Below are positions 43,787-52,720 of a stretch of 64,000 bases of DNA, piece by piece. The stretch covers positions 154,096-218,095 of the forward strand of contig NZ_CDDA01000008.1 of the NCBI RefSeq assembly GCF_000819745.1, read 5' to 3'. A program made the translations under genes and the position numbers. How positions within the stretch are numbered: position 1 is the first letter of the stretch; the number at the start of each line of letters is the position of its first letter. The notes beneath the pieces were generated by a model, which worked only from the letters and a program-made list of their open reading frames with translations, did no database searches and was not told the origin of the DNA. This DNA comes from Aeromonas bestiarum. Lineage in GTDB: Bacteria; Pseudomonadota; Gammaproteobacteria; Enterobacterales; Aeromonadaceae.

Positions 43787-44285
43787 CCTGCTGATCGTGG
43801 CCTTGAGCAGCCCGTGTTCACTGGCCAAAGAGGCCCCTTCCCCCCCCTGGCAGCCGCTGCGAGCCGTGGGGCAGGGGGAGATGAGCTGGCTCTGGTTCAA
43901 GCTCTATGACGCTACCTTCTACAGCGCAAGTGGCCGTTATGAGCCGGGCCATTATCCACAGGCGCTGATCCTCACCTACGCCAGAGAGATCAAACGCAGT
44001 GATTTGCTCACCGCCACCGCCGAGGAGTGGCAGCGACTCGGGCTTGGCAGCGATGCCGATCGCCGGCGCTGGCTCGATCAGCTGGCGGCGCTCTGGCCCG
44101 ATGTGGGGGCGGGAGACAGACTTGCCTTCTATGTGGATGAGGCCGGATTTGGCCATTTCTGGTGGCACGAACGGCCGCTCGGCAGCCTCGCCGATCCCCA
44201 ATTCTCCGCGGCCTTTCTGGCCATCTGGCTCGCCGACAACAGTCGCGATCCCGGGCTCACCCGCCGCCTGCGAGGTCAACTCTGA
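43743..44285 (+). CDS. Chalcone-isomerase-like secreted protein
   Basis: A 180-residue precursor with a signal peptide (about residues 1-28, LLIVALSSPCSLA before KEAPS). The mature part has the bacterial chalcone-isomerase-like pattern LWFKLYDATFYSASGRYE, LILTYAREIKRSDLL and DRLAFYVDEAGFGHFW. The fold binds fatty acids in plant FAP proteins, so periplasmic lipid binding would suit this operon. It starts 44 bases inside the preceding gene. Its stop and the next start overlap as TGATG. Confidence 0.8.
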   Translation: MNWKIPRAGIWGGISLLIVALSSPCSLAKEAPSPPWQPLRAVGQGEMSWLWFKLYDATFYSASGRYEPGHYPQALILTYAREIKRSDLLTATAEEWQRLGLGSDADRRRWLDQLAALWPDVGAGDRLAFYVDEAGFGHFWWHERPLGSLADPQFSAAFLAIWLADNSRDPGLTRRLRGQL

Positions 44286-44842
44286 TGCTGGAATACTCAA
44301 TGTTTTTCTATCGTTATTGTCGCTTTCTGCTGCTGTTGCCACTCGTGGTGCTGACGGGGTGTGGCAGCAATCTGGACGACTACCGTGGTCAGGGGCCGAG
44401 CTGGGATCTCGCCCGCTTCTTCAACGGCAAGCTGGTGGCTCATGGCCTGGTGACCGACCGCAGAGGCGAAGTGACCAGTCGCTTCCGGGTCGAGATGCAG
44501 GGGCATTGGCAGGGTGGAAAGGGCGAGTTGTTCGAGCAGTTCTATTTCGATGACGGCCGCCGGCAGACTCGCACCTGGTTCTTGAGCAAGGGGGTGGATG
44601 GTCACTGGCGCGGTACCGCATCCGATGTAGTGGGGGAGGCGATAGGCAAGACGGAAGGCTTTGCCCTCAACTGGCGCTATCAGCTCGATCTGGCCCTGCC
44701 GGACGGGGAGGTGGTGCGGGTGAGCTTCGATGACTGGATGTACCTGCTGGATGAAGATCGCCTGATCAATCGGGCCGAGATCAGCAAGTTCGGCATTCAT
44801 CTGGGCGAGGTGATCCTCTATATCGAGCGGCGCCCGGGGTGA
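44285..44842 (+). CDS. DUF3833 lipoprotein (lipocalin-like)
   Basis: A 185-residue lipoprotein; the lipobox is VVLTGCG near residue 25. The body carries DUF3833 motifs: SWDLARFFNGKLVAHGLVTD, RFRVEMQGHWQGGKGELFEQ and TWFLSKGVDGHWRGTASDVV. It is predicted to be a beta-barrel lipocalin-type protein in the periplasm or outer membrane, and may carry or sense modified lipid. It is the last gene of the operon; no convincing terminator follows before dps. Confidence 0.85.
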   Translation: MLEYSMFFYRYCRFLLLLPLVVLTGCGSNLDDYRGQGPSWDLARFFNGKLVAHGLVTDRRGEVTSRFRVEMQGHWQGGKGELFEQFYFDDGRRQTRTWFLSKGVDGHWRGTASDVVGEAIGKTEGFALNWRYQLDLALPDGEVVRVSFDDWMYLLDEDRLINRAEISKFGIHLGEVILYIERRPG

Positions 44843-44971
44843 GTCATGCCAGATCATCTGATGGGTGCACTTGGCGATAGCCGCTCGCTATCAATCAGTT
44901 AGGCAGCAACTATTACCTTTTGAGTCTGAAGGGAGCTAATCTGGCTCAGTCGTCAAATCTGGAGGTGAAAC

Positions 44972-45439
44972 ATGAAAAGTCCGATTGGTCTTGATACCGT
45001 TCAATCACAAGCCCTGGCCGCCGAGCTGAACAAGTTGCTGGCCAGCTACCAGATCCTCTACATGAACGTCCGTGGCTTCCACTGGAATATCCGCGGCAAC
45101 CAGTTCTTCGAACTGCACCTGAAATTTGAAGAGATCTATAACGATCTGCTGCTGAAGGTCGACGCCCTGGCCGAGCGCATCCTCACCCTGGATGGCGTAC
45201 CCATGCACAGCTTCAGCGACTACCTGAAAGTCTCTGCCATCCCGGAGCAGAAGGGACTGCATGACGGCCGTGCCTGTGTCGAATCCCTGCTTGAGAGCTT
45301 CCGCGAGCTGCTGGTCGCCCAGCGCCGGATCCTGGGACAAGCCGCCGAGGCCGGTGACGAGGGCACCGCATCCATCCTCTCCGACTATGTGCAGCAGCAG
45401 GAAAAACTGGTCTGGATGCTGCGCGCCTATCTGGCCTGA
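44972..45439 (+). CDS. dps: Dps family DNA-binding ferritin-like protein
   Basis: A 155-residue Dps that oxidises iron(II) with peroxide and protects DNA in stressed cells. The ferroxidase ligands are in the conserved block NVRGFHWNIRGNQFFELHLK followed by FEEIYNDLLLKVDALAERIL (His, Asp and Glu of the dimer interface). The start follows GGAGGTG. A short inverted repeat (GATAGC 44876-44881 / GCTATC 44887-44892) lies upstream and may be a regulator site. It follows the light/oxidative-stress operon, matching a stress theme. Confidence 0.93.
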   Translation: MKSPIGLDTVQSQALAAELNKLLASYQILYMNVRGFHWNIRGNQFFELHLKFEEIYNDLLLKVDALAERILTLDGVPMHSFSDYLKVSAIPEQKGLHDGRACVESLLESFRELLVAQRRILGQAAEAGDEGTASILSDYVQQQEKLVWMLRAYLA

Positions 45440-45513
45440 TCCTTTGTTGAAGCGAGTTTTGTTGTAAACCTTTGTTGTAAACCCGAGTTGTCTCTCCTTT
45501 TATCCACCCGCTT

Positions 45514-45539
45514 GCCGCCCTGTTTGGGCGGCTTTTTTG
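45514..45539 (+). terminator. Terminator of dps
   Basis: A stem GCCGCCC / GGGCGGC followed by TTTTTT, about 75 bases past the stop. Confidence 0.88.
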
Positions 45540-45542
45540 TTT

Positions 45543-45556
45543 TTGATCTGCATCAA
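45543..45556. promoter_or_regulatory. FNR box upstream of hcp
   Basis: TTGAT-CTGC-ATCAA is a perfect match to the FNR consensus TTGAT-N4-ATCAA, centred 108 bases before the hcp start codon. Anaerobic FNR activation of hcp-hcr is established in E. coli. Confidence 0.85.
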
Positions 45557-45559
45557 TGA

Positions 45560-45594
45560 AAACTTAATTGGCAAATTGAATGCCTATTAAGTTT
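45560..45594. promoter_or_regulatory. Large palindrome over the hcp promoter
   Basis: Arms AAACTTAATTGGCA and TGCCTATTAAGTTT are inverted repeats with one mismatch in 14 and a 7-base centre. It begins four bases after the FNR box and covers the TATTAA that would be the -10 region of an FNR-activated promoter. It does not match the NsrR or NorR consensus as I know them. A repressor operator is the likely role. Confidence 0.65.
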
Positions 45595-45657
45595 TTGGCG
45601 AGGGGCATAGAATCGCCACAAAACAAGTAACTGAAATGTCCAATTAGGAGAGGCATG

Positions 45658-47307
45658 ATGTTTTGTGTGCAATGTGAACAGACAATTCGTACCCCGGCAG
45701 GCAATGGCTGTGCTTATGCACAAGGCATGTGCGGCAAGACGGCCGAAACCTCGGATCTGCAGGATGTGCTGATCTATGCGCTGCAGGGCCTCAGTGCCTG
45801 GGCGCTGGCCGCTCGCGAGCACGGCGTCATCGACAACGAGATCGATGCCTTCGTGCCCAAGGCTTTCTTCGCCACCCTCACCAACGTCAACTTCGATTCC
45901 GCCCGCATCGTTGGCTATGTCAATCAGGCGCTGGCTCATCGTCAGCAGCTGGCCGACCGTCTGGCTGCACTGGCGGTGCAAGTCACCGGCTTGCCCGAGG
46001 CCGCCGGCTTCGAGCCGGGTGACGAGTTGCTCGCCCAGCTGGCCCATGCACCGCAAACCGCGGTCAATCGCGGCAAGAGCGAGGTGCACGAAGACATCAT
46101 GGGGCTGCGTCTGCTCTGCCTCTACGGCCTCAAGGGCGCCGCCGCCTACATGGAGCACGCCCGGGTGCTGGGTCAGCAGGATAGCGCCGTAGCCGCCGAG
46201 TTCCATCGCATCATGAGCTGGCTCAGCACGGACCCGAGCGAGCTGGATCCCCTGTTCAAATGTGCCATGGAGATCGGCCTGCTCAACTTCAAAATCATGG
46301 AGATGCTGGATCTCGGTGAAACCACCGCCTTCGGCCACCCGGAACCGACCCAGGTACGCGTCACCCCGGTGCCGGGCAAGTGCATCCTGGTCTCTGGCCA
46401 CGACATGATGGATCTCAAGCTGATCCTGGAGCAGACCGCTGGTACTGGCATCAACGTCTACACCCACGGCGAGATGCTGCCGGCGCTGGCCTATCCCTTC
46501 TTCAAGCAGTACCCCCACCTGGTGGGCAACTACGGCTCTGCCTGGCAGAACCAGCAGAAGGAGTTTGCGAACTTCCCCGGCGCCGTTGTGATGACCTCCA
46601 ACTGCATCATAGATCCCAACGTGGGCGACTATAGCGACCGCATCTTCACCCGTTCTATCGTCGGCTGGCCGGGCGTGACTCACCTGGAAGGGGATGACTT
46701 CTCCGCCGTGGTGGCGAAGGCGTTGGCGCTGGACGGTTTCAAGCACACAGAACTCGAACACTTCATCACCATCGGCTTTGCCCGCAATGCCCTGATGCAG
46801 GCGGCACCAGCGGTGATCGACAAGGTGAAAGCCGGCGAGATCAGCCACTTCTTCCTGGTGGGCGGTTGTGACGGCGACAAGGCCGAGCGCGCCTACTTCA
46901 CCGAGTTTGCCAAGGCCGCCCCGCAAGACAGCCTGCTGCTCACCCTGGGCTGCGGCAAGTACAAGTTCAACAAGCTCGACTTTGGCGACATAGGCGGTAT
47001 TCCCCGTCTGCTGGACGTGGGTCAGTGCAACGATGCCTACTCCGCCATCCAGCTGGCACTGGCGCTCTCCGAGGCGTTCGAGTGCGGCGTCAACGACCTG
47101 CCGTTGACCCTGGTGCTCTCCTGGTTCGAACAGAAGGCCATCGTCATCCTGCTCACCTTGCTGGCGCTCGGTGTGAAAGACATTCGCACCGGTCCGACCG
47201 CACCGGCCTTCCTGACCCCGGCCCTGCTCAAGGTGCTGGAGGAGCAGTTCGGGCTGAAAGGGACCACCACGGCCGAAGCGGATCTCGCCGAGATCCTGGC
47301 GGCCTGA
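45658..47307 (+). CDS. hcp: Hybrid cluster protein (hydroxylamine reductase / NO reductase)
   Basis: A 549-residue Fe-S protein. The N-terminal cysteines Cys3, Cys6, Cys18 and Cys25 bind the cubane or 2Fe-2S cluster, as in E. coli Hcp. Hybrid-cluster ligands are in [28 protein letters not shown] and [10 protein letters not shown]. It reduces nitric oxide or hydroxylamine and is also linked to S-nitrosylation. The second of two adjacent ATG codons (45658) has the better AGGAG spacing and matches the family N-terminus. An FNR site and a palindrome lie upstream. Confidence 0.97.
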   Translation: MFCVQCEQTIRTPAGNGCAYAQGMCGKTAETSDLQDVLIYALQGLSAWALAAREHGVIDNEIDAFVPKAFFATLTNVNFDSARIVGYVNQALAHRQQLADRLAALAVQVTGLPEAAGFEPGDELLAQLAHAPQTAVNRGKSEVHEDIMGLRLLCLYGLKGAAAYMEHARVLGQQDSAVAAEFHRIMSWLSTDPSELDPLFKCAMEIGLLNFKIMEMLDLGETTAFGHPEPTQVRVTPVPGKCILVSGHDMMDLKLILEQTAGTGINVYTHGEMLPALAYPFFKQYPHLVGNYGSAWQNQQKEFANFPGAVVMTSNCIIDPNVGDYSDRIFTRSIVGWPGVTHLEGDDFSAVVAKALALDGFKHTELEHFITIGFARNALMQAAPAVIDKVKAGEISHFFLVGGCDGDKAERAYFTEFAKAAPQDSLLLTLGCGKYKFNKLDFGDIGGIPRLLDVGQCNDAYSAIQLALALSEAFECGVNDLPLTLVLSWFEQKAIVILLTLLALGVKDIRTGPTAPAFLTPALLKVLEEQFGLKGTTTAEADLAEILAA

Positions 47308-47364
47308 ATCCGGTGATAGCGCAGGCCGTGTAGGCCTGATCATCTCAGCGTGTTGTAAGCCTTT

Positions 47365-47391
47365 GGCGAGCCTGATGGCTCGCCTTTTTTT
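47365..47391 (+). terminator. Terminator between hcp and hcr
   Basis: A stem GGCGAGCC / GGCTCGCC followed by TTTTTTT, 57 bases past the hcp stop. It would reduce read-through into hcr. Confidence 0.85.
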
Positions 47392-47439
47392 CAAAGCGTC
47401 GTGTTTCAAAAACATGTTTTCAAAATGAGGAGCCTTGTG

Positions 47440-48459
47440 ATGACCTCCACCTCTCTCACCCTGCGTTGCATTGGTCGTCGCGCCGACACCCATGATGTGG
47501 TGAGCTGGCAGTTCGCGCCGCTTGCAGGCAGTCTGCCCCCCGTGCTGGCCGGCCAGTGCGTGACCCTGCACACAGAGATCGATGGCCAGCCCATGTGCCG
47601 TGCCTATACCCTCTCCTCCAGCCCGCAGGACGCGTGCTGGCAAGTCACCATCAAGGATGTGGGGCGGGTCTCCCACCATCTGCACCAGAGCCTGCAGGTG
47701 GGGGACGAGATCCGGGTCGACGGCCCCTTCGGCGACTTCAACCTGACGGCGCTGCCCTGCGAGCGACCGCTGCTGCTCAGCGCCGGTTCCGGCATCACTC
47801 CCATGTGGGCCATGCTGCGCGACGAGCTGGCCAAGCGGCCCGAGGCGGACATCCGCTTCATTCACAGCGCCCGTTCGCCCCAGGATCTGATCTTCGCGGA
47901 CGAACTGGCTGCGCTGGCCGAGGCCCATGCCGGCGTGCGCCATGCTTTAGTGCTGGAGAAAGTGCTGGAGCAGGCTTCGGCCGCTCACCCCTGGGTTGGC
48001 CGACTCAGCCCGGACATGCTGAGGGAATTGGCACCGGACCTGCTCGCTCGCCACGTCTATCTGTGCGGCCCTGCGCCTTACATGACCGCCGTCTGCGCCA
48101 TGCTGGCGGAGCTGGGGTTGCCAGCGGAGCAGTTGCATCAGGAGTCGTTCGGCCTGCCCGCTGTTACATCGGGCGCGGCGCCGGTTGCGGTCGCCAGCGA
48201 CCATTTCTGGCTGACCCTCAAGAAGAGCGGCAAGAAGGTGAAGATATTGCCGGGCCAGACCCTGCTGGCCGCCCTGGAAGGGGCTGGCGAGACCATGATG
48301 GCTGCCTGCCGCGCCGGAGTGTGTGGCGCCTGTCGCTGTACCACGACTGGCGAGATCGAACGGCAGAGTGTGATGACGCTGAGTGCGCAGGATCTGGAGG
48401 GCGGCGTCGCACTGGCCTGCTCCTGTACCGCTAGGGGGGATGTCAGCCTCGACTATTGA
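47440..48459 (+). CDS. hcr: NADH oxidoreductase of hybrid cluster protein (Hcr)
   Basis: A 339-residue electron-transfer protein for Hcp. It has an FAD domain (CRAYTLSSSP), an NAD(P) domain (LLSAGSGITPMWAMLRDEL, YLCGPAPYM) and a C-terminal 2Fe-2S ferredoxin domain (CRAGVCGACRC, then CSC). The start ATG at 47440 follows GAGGAGCC; a GTG three bases earlier is less likely. A terminator separates it from hcp, so it may depend on read-through or on its own promoter. Confidence 0.93.
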   Translation: MTSTSLTLRCIGRRADTHDVVSWQFAPLAGSLPPVLAGQCVTLHTEIDGQPMCRAYTLSSSPQDACWQVTIKDVGRVSHHLHQSLQVGDEIRVDGPFGDFNLTALPCERPLLLSAGSGITPMWAMLRDELAKRPEADIRFIHSARSPQDLIFADELAALAEAHAGVRHALVLEKVLEQASAAHPWVGRLSPDMLRELAPDLLARHVYLCGPAPYMTAVCAMLAELGLPAEQLHQESFGLPAVTSGAAPVAVASDHFWLTLKKSGKKVKILPGQTLLAALEGAGETMMAACRAGVCGACRCTTTGEIERQSVMTLSAQDLEGGVALACSCTARGDVSLDY

Positions 48460-48542
48460 GGGTGCCATGAACATCTCGGCCTTTTCCCGCTGTGACTGGG
48501 CGGGTACACTCAGCCCAGTTTCACCAGAACACGGGATAATAA

Positions 48543-49568
48543 ATGACAATATTGGTCACGGGCGGCGCCGGTTACATAGGTTCCCATACCCTGGTTGAGC
48601 TGCTCAATGCCGGGCAGCAGGTCGTGGTGCTGGACAACCTGTCCAACTCTTCCCCCGAGTCCCTCAAGCGGGTCGAGCGGATCACCGGCAAGCCGGTCAT
48701 CTTCGTGGAAGGGGACGTGCTGGACAGAGCCTGTCTGCAGCAGCTGTTTGCCGCCCACAAGATTGAATCCGTGATCCACTTTGCCGGCCTCAAGGCAGTG
48801 GGGGAGTCGAGCCAGATCCCGCTCACCTATTACCAGAACAACATCACGGGTACCCTGGTGCTGTGCGAGGAGATGGCAAAGGCGGGTGTGTTCCGGCTGG
48901 TGTTCAGCTCCTCCGCCACAGTGTATGGCGATCCGGCCTCTGTGCCGTTGCGGGAAGATTTCCCCACCAGCGCGACCAACCCCTATGGTCGCTCCAAGCT
49001 GATGGTGGAAGAGATACTGCGTGACTTGTCCAAATCCGATCCGCGCTGGGCCATAGTGCTGCTGCGCTACTTCAACCCGGTTGGCGCCCACGAGAGCGGC
49101 CTCATAGGTGAAGATCCCAACGGCATCCCCAACAACCTGCTGCCCTATATCAGCCAGGTGGGGGTCGGCAAGCTCAAGGAGCTGGGAGTGTTTGGCAACG
49201 ACTATCCGACCCCGGATGGCACAGGCGTGCGTGACTACATCCACGTGGTGGATCTCGCCCTCGGTCATCTCAAGGCGCTGGCCCGCATCGCTGCCGATAC
49301 CGGTGTCTTCACCTACAACCTGGGTACCGGTCAGGGCTATTCCGTGCTGCAGATGATCAGGGCGTTCGAGGCGGCCAGCGGCCGCACCATAGCGTACCAG
49401 ATCAAACCGCGCCGTCCCGGTGACATAGCCGAATGCTGGGCCGAGCCGCACAAGGCCCGTGACGAGCTGGGCTGGCAGGCGGAGCGCGGGCTCGAGCGGA
49501 TGATGGTGGACACCTGGCGCTGGCAAAGCCAGAACCCGAACGGCTATGGTCCTACTGCGAAGCCGTGA
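48543..49568 (+). CDS. galE: UDP-glucose 4-epimerase
   Basis: A 341-residue extended SDR that interconverts UDP-glucose and UDP-galactose. The NAD motif [12 protein letters not shown] is at the N-terminus. [10 protein letters not shown] supplies the catalytic Ser, NPYGRSK the Tyr/Lys pair, and [19 protein letters not shown] is typical of GalE. It stands alone without galK or galT and probably provides UDP-galactose for surface polysaccharide. It is convergent with the DsbA-like gene across a strong terminator. Confidence 0.96.
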   Translation: MTILVTGGAGYIGSHTLVELLNAGQQVVVLDNLSNSSPESLKRVERITGKPVIFVEGDVLDRACLQQLFAAHKIESVIHFAGLKAVGESSQIPLTYYQNNITGTLVLCEEMAKAGVFRLVFSSSATVYGDPASVPLREDFPTSATNPYGRSKLMVEEILRDLSKSDPRWAIVLLRYFNPVGAHESGLIGEDPNGIPNNLLPYISQVGVGKLKELGVFGNDYPTPDGTGVRDYIHVVDLALGHLKALARIAADTGVFTYNLGTGQGYSVLQMIRAFEAASGRTIAYQIKPRRPGDIAECWAEPHKARDELGWQAERGLERMMVDTWRWQSQNPNGYGPTAKP

Positions 49569-49696
49569 TCAAGGATCATGCGCTGCTCGGGAGCCTCATT
49601 TATTCATATAAATTCCGGTCCCTGCGCAGCTCTTCGCCTTGCTGACAGCTCCTCGCGACGACCCATCAGGCCTGAGGGACTGAAGCCTGAATGGCA

Positions 49697-49731
49697 AAAC
49701 GCCCCGGCATCGCAATGCCGGGGCGTTTTTT
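49697..49731. terminator. Bidirectional terminator between galE and the DsbA-like gene
   Basis: A stem AACGCCCCGGCAT / ATGCCGGGGCGTT with flanking A- and T-runs. Confidence 0.92.
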
Positions 49732-49748
49732 ATGGGCGAAGGGCTGGG

Positions 49749-50498
49749 TTACTGAATGCTCTTGCCCGCGCGCACATCCTTGATGAAGCCTTTCAGGCTC
49801 GCCAGATCGCGAGGGGCGCCACGCAGTATCTGGTCACCTATGATGAAGGCCGGTGTGCCTGAGATGCTCATGGCTTCGGCCAGCGCCCGGTTGGTGCCGA
49901 GGTTCTGATCTATGCTGCCGTCCTTGATCTTGGCCTCGACCTTGCTCCAGTTCACCCCGGCCGCTTCCGCCAGCTGCTTCACCTGGGCTTCATCGGACAG
50001 CGGGCCCTGATGGGCGTACAGCTTCTCGTGGAAGGCCTGGTATTTGTCAGGCTGACCCAGTTGTACCGCCAGCGCAGCACGGGCGGCGAAGTAGGAGGTC
50101 TCGCTCAGGATGGGGAACTGCTTGTAGATGTAGCGGATGTCCTTGTCTTCACCCAGCAGCTGCTTGATCAGCGGATGGGCGCGCTTGCAGTAACCGCAGT
50201 TGTAATCGAAGAACTCGACCACGGTCAGGCTGCCCTTGGGGTTGCCGCTCTCGGGATCCTGATTGGCATAGAGCTGCTTGGCATGTGCCTGGATCAGGCT
50301 CTTGTCGTTGGCCGCCTGCTGGCTCTCCTGCTTGGCGCGCAGGGCATTGGACATCTCGACCAGGATCTCCGGATTCTTGACCAGATAGTCGCGCACGATT
50401 TGCTCGACATCGCTCTTGGTCAGCTCGCTTGCCTGAACCGGCGCCGCAAGCAGGGTGGCGCCAGTCAGGGCGCAAAGCAGGGCATGTTTGATTCTCAT
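49749..50498 (-). CDS. DsbA-family periplasmic thiol oxidoreductase
   Basis: A 249-residue precursor; the signal peptide ends near APVQA. A helical stalk (VEQIVRDYLVKNPEILVEMS) precedes the thioredoxin fold with active site CGYC (Cys101, Cys104) in EFFDYNCGYCKRAHPL, and the cis-proline is in SGTPAF. The N-terminal helix and CGYC resemble BdbD/Com1-type and ScsC-type proteins rather than classical DsbA. It is periplasmic and acts in disulfide oxidation or isomerisation; no membrane partner gene is beside it. Confidence 0.88.
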   Translation of the reverse strand: MRIKHALLCALTGATLLAAPVQASELTKSDVEQIVRDYLVKNPEILVEMSNALRAKQESQQAANDKSLIQAHAKQLYANQDPESGNPKGSLTVVEFFDYNCGYCKRAHPLIKQLLGEDKDIRYIYKQFPILSETSYFAARAALAVQLGQPDKYQAFHEKLYAHQGPLSDEAQVKQLAEAAGVNWSKVEAKIKDGSIDQNLGTNRALAEAMSISGTPAFIIGDQILRGAPRDLASLKGFIKDVRAGKSIQ

Positions 50499-50696
50499 AA
50501 GTCCATCTTGCTGGAAATTTCGTGATGGCCACTATAGTGGGTGAGTCTATTTTCAAGTCAAGTTATCTGGTTGAAAAAGCGCTGCTTATGCCCCGTTTGT
50601 CGACTTTATGCGTCATTTAGCCCAATAAATCGGCAAACGCACCGCGAGGGGATTTACAAGCCGGATCGCCATGGGTAATATTCGCCGCACTGTCGC

Positions 50697-50784
50697 GGAG
50701 GGGTGGCAGAGCGGCTGAATGCACCGGTCTTGAAAACCGGCGATGGGCGACCATCCGTGGGTTCAAATCCCACCTCCTCCGCCA
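50697..50784 (+). tRNA. tRNA-Ser(TGA)
   Basis: An 88-nt type II tRNA with acceptor GGAGGGG / CTCCTCC, anticodon loop CTTGAAA in stem CCGGT/ACCGG, a long variable arm (CGATGGGCGACCATCCG) and T arm GGGTTCAAATCCC, with CCA encoded. Anticodon TGA reads UCN codons. A terminator follows. Confidence 0.96.
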
Positions 50785-50795
50785 TTTATTAAGCC

Positions 50796-50825
50796 AAAAA
50801 GGCCATCCGAAAGGATGGCCTTTTT
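50796..50825 (+). terminator. Terminator of tRNA-Ser
   Basis: A stem AAAAAGGCCATCC / GGATGGCCTTTTT. Confidence 0.92.
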
Positions 50826-51009
50826 GCTATGTGCTCAGTGCCCTTTCAACGGTGCTTTCATACAGTCATATCTGAATTTGCAGGATAAACTGTGGGCAAT
50901 CTCCGATTTTGTGACAGGCCCAAGTGTGCCATCCGTTGACGCTTGTTAACATGTGGTACGTTTCCATGTTTGGCCACCCTACCTTGTGCACTATCCTCAT
51001 ACCCTAGAA

Positions 51010-51780
51010 ATGAACACCCTGCATGCGCTGGATCTCATCGCCCAGTTTGAGACGGCCGCTGATGAGCGCACCATAGTGACCCTGTTGCGTGAACTGACCG
51101 CGCACATGGGATTCGATCATTTCAGGCTCGGCCTGATCTTCCCCAGTACCATTCAACGCCCCGACGTCATCATCTTCAACGGTTGCCCGCAAGCCTGGGT
51201 GGATACCTACACGGCCAGCGGTTTCTTTGCCATCGATCCCATCGTCAAACGCGGCATGACCCAGAGCACCCCCATTCTGTGGGCCGATGTGGCATGCGAT
51301 GAAGAGGGTGGTGATGAGCAAGGCCGGGAGGTGATGCAACTGGCCAGCGAGTTTGGCATTCGCGATGGCGTGACGTTTCCCTGGCACGGAGCCAACGGCC
51401 ACGTGGGCCTGCTCTCCTTCATCACCAGCGAACCTCGCACCAGGGCGCAGTGGCTCTCTGCGGTGCCCTTTCTCAGTTGGCTCTCCATGCATATTTTCGA
51501 GGCGGTGGCCCGGGTCTGTCTGGCCGGTCTGTCACCCCACGATGCGCTGAGTCTGCGGGAGCTGGAGGTGTGCCGCTGGGCTGCGGAGGGCAAGCAGGTG
51601 AGCGATATTGCCCAGATATTGGGGATCACCCCTCGTACCGTGACATTTCACCTGAACAATGTGGTGAGCAAGCTGGGGGCCAGCAGCAAGAGCCAGGCCA
51701 TCTCATGGGCTCTGAAGCAGGGAATGGTCAGGTTAAACGTGGAGATGGCGTTGGTTGCCAATGTGGATGAGAAACAGTGA
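51010..51780 (+). CDS. LuxR-family quorum-sensing regulator (solo)
   Basis: A 256-residue regulator with an autoinducer-binding domain (about 1-165) and a GerE helix-turn-helix (about 176-240, LSLRELEVCRWAAEGKQVSD, ITPRTVTFHLNNVVSKL). All six residues conserved in AHL-binding LuxR proteins can be placed with a constant offset from TraR: Trp63, Tyr67, Asp76, Pro77, Trp91 and Gly120. No luxI-type synthase lies in the window, and the sequence does not begin like the well-known AhyR, so it appears to be a solo. It sits directly before the T6SS hcp gene. ATG 51010 lacks a strong ribosome site; an upstream GTG at 50953 is possible. Confidence 0.9.
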   Translation: MNTLHALDLIAQFETAADERTIVTLLRELTAHMGFDHFRLGLIFPSTIQRPDVIIFNGCPQAWVDTYTASGFFAIDPIVKRGMTQSTPILWADVACDEEGGDEQGREVMQLASEFGIRDGVTFPWHGANGHVGLLSFITSEPRTRAQWLSAVPFLSWLSMHIFEAVARVCLAGLSPHDALSLRELEVCRWAAEGKQVSDIAQILGITPRTVTFHLNNVVSKLGASSKSQAISWALKQGMVRLNVEMALVANVDEKQ

Positions 51781-51944
51781 TTTCATTGGCATTGAGCAAG
51801 TAGTTGCGCGATCTGCAAAACATTCAACTGAGTGGGCAACTATTTATGGTGTAAAGGCCGGTAACGCACAACTTATTGCGCTGCATGAGTGAGGTTTGCT
51901 TGGGTGTTTTACTTAAGATGCTGAAAAGTAAGGGATAAAAAGAG

Positions 51945-51960
51945 TGGCATGGTCGCTGCT
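51945..51960 (+). promoter_or_regulatory. Candidate sigma54 promoter of the T6SS cluster
   Basis: TGGCATGGTCGCTGCT has the invariant GG-N10-GC spacing (GG 51946-51947, GC 51958-51959) and differs from TGGCAC-N5-TTGCW at two positions. Transcription would start near 51971, about 42 bases before hcp. hcp genes in Aeromonas and V. cholerae are known to depend on sigma54 with the enhancer protein VasH. Confidence 0.72.
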
Positions 51961-52012
51961 AATGGTTTGGTCGAGTGCTATCTCATTTAACCAACCCATC
52001 AGGAGCATACAC

Positions 52013-52531
52013 ATGCCAACTCCATGTTATATCAGCATCGAAGGTAAAACCCAGGGCAATATCACTGCCGGTGCCTTCACCTCCGATTCCGTCGGCAACA
52101 TCTTCGTGCAGGGCCATGAAGACGAGATGCTGGTACAAGAGTTCCAACACGTCGTTACCGTGCCGACTGACCCCCAATCCGGTCAGCCTGCCGGTCAGCG
52201 CGTCCACAAGCCGTTCAAGTTCACCGTCGCTCTGAACAAGGCCGTACCGCTGATGTACAACTCCCTGGCCTCCGGCGAAATGCTGCCGAAAGTGACCCTG
52301 AAATGGTACCGCACCTCGGTCGAAGGCAAGCAGGAGCACTTCTTCTCCACAGTGCTGACTGACTCCACCATAGTCGACATCGACTGCCAGATGCCCCACT
52401 GCCAGGATCCGGCGAAGTCTGACTTCACCCAGCTGATCCAGGTCTCTCTGGCCTATCGCAAGATTGACTGGGAGCACACAGTGGCTGGCACCTCCGGCTC
52501 TGACGACTGGCGTGCACCTATCGAGGCCTAA
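52013..52531 (+). CDS. hcp: Type VI secretion tube protein Hcp
   Basis: A 172-residue Hcp that stacks as hexameric rings to form the T6SS inner tube. The family pattern is complete: MPTPCYISIEGKTQGNITAG, FVQGHEDEMLVQEFQHVVTV, HKPFKFTVALNKAVPLMYNS and the C-terminal YRKIDWEH. AGGAG precedes the start. It heads the auxiliary cluster; the structural T6SS genes (sheath, baseplate, ATPase) are not in the window. Confidence 0.97.
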   Translation: MPTPCYISIEGKTQGNITAGAFTSDSVGNIFVQGHEDEMLVQEFQHVVTVPTDPQSGQPAGQRVHKPFKFTVALNKAVPLMYNSLASGEMLPKVTLKWYRTSVEGKQEHFFSTVLTDSTIVDIDCQMPHCQDPAKSDFTQLIQVSLAYRKIDWEHTVAGTSGSDDWRAPIEA

Positions 52532-52720
52532 GCCCCGAGTCCTTATTGACGTTATTCCTTGTAATGCACCCCAGGGTTCTGGCGTTCACAGTGTCAGTGG
52601 TCGCCAGGCCCGTGCAAGCTTTCTCCGGCCTGTTCATCTGGACGTGGTCGGAGCTTTTGTGTTTTGCCATATGGCTGAAGGCATCGACCTTATTGCAAAG
52701 CACAACAGAGGTCAGTCGTG

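Noticed and set aside
45553..47943. Very long antisense open frame (about 796 codons) opposite hcp and hcr
   Set aside because: It is the shadow of high-GC codon use in the hybrid cluster protein gene; no ribosome site and no family resemblance.
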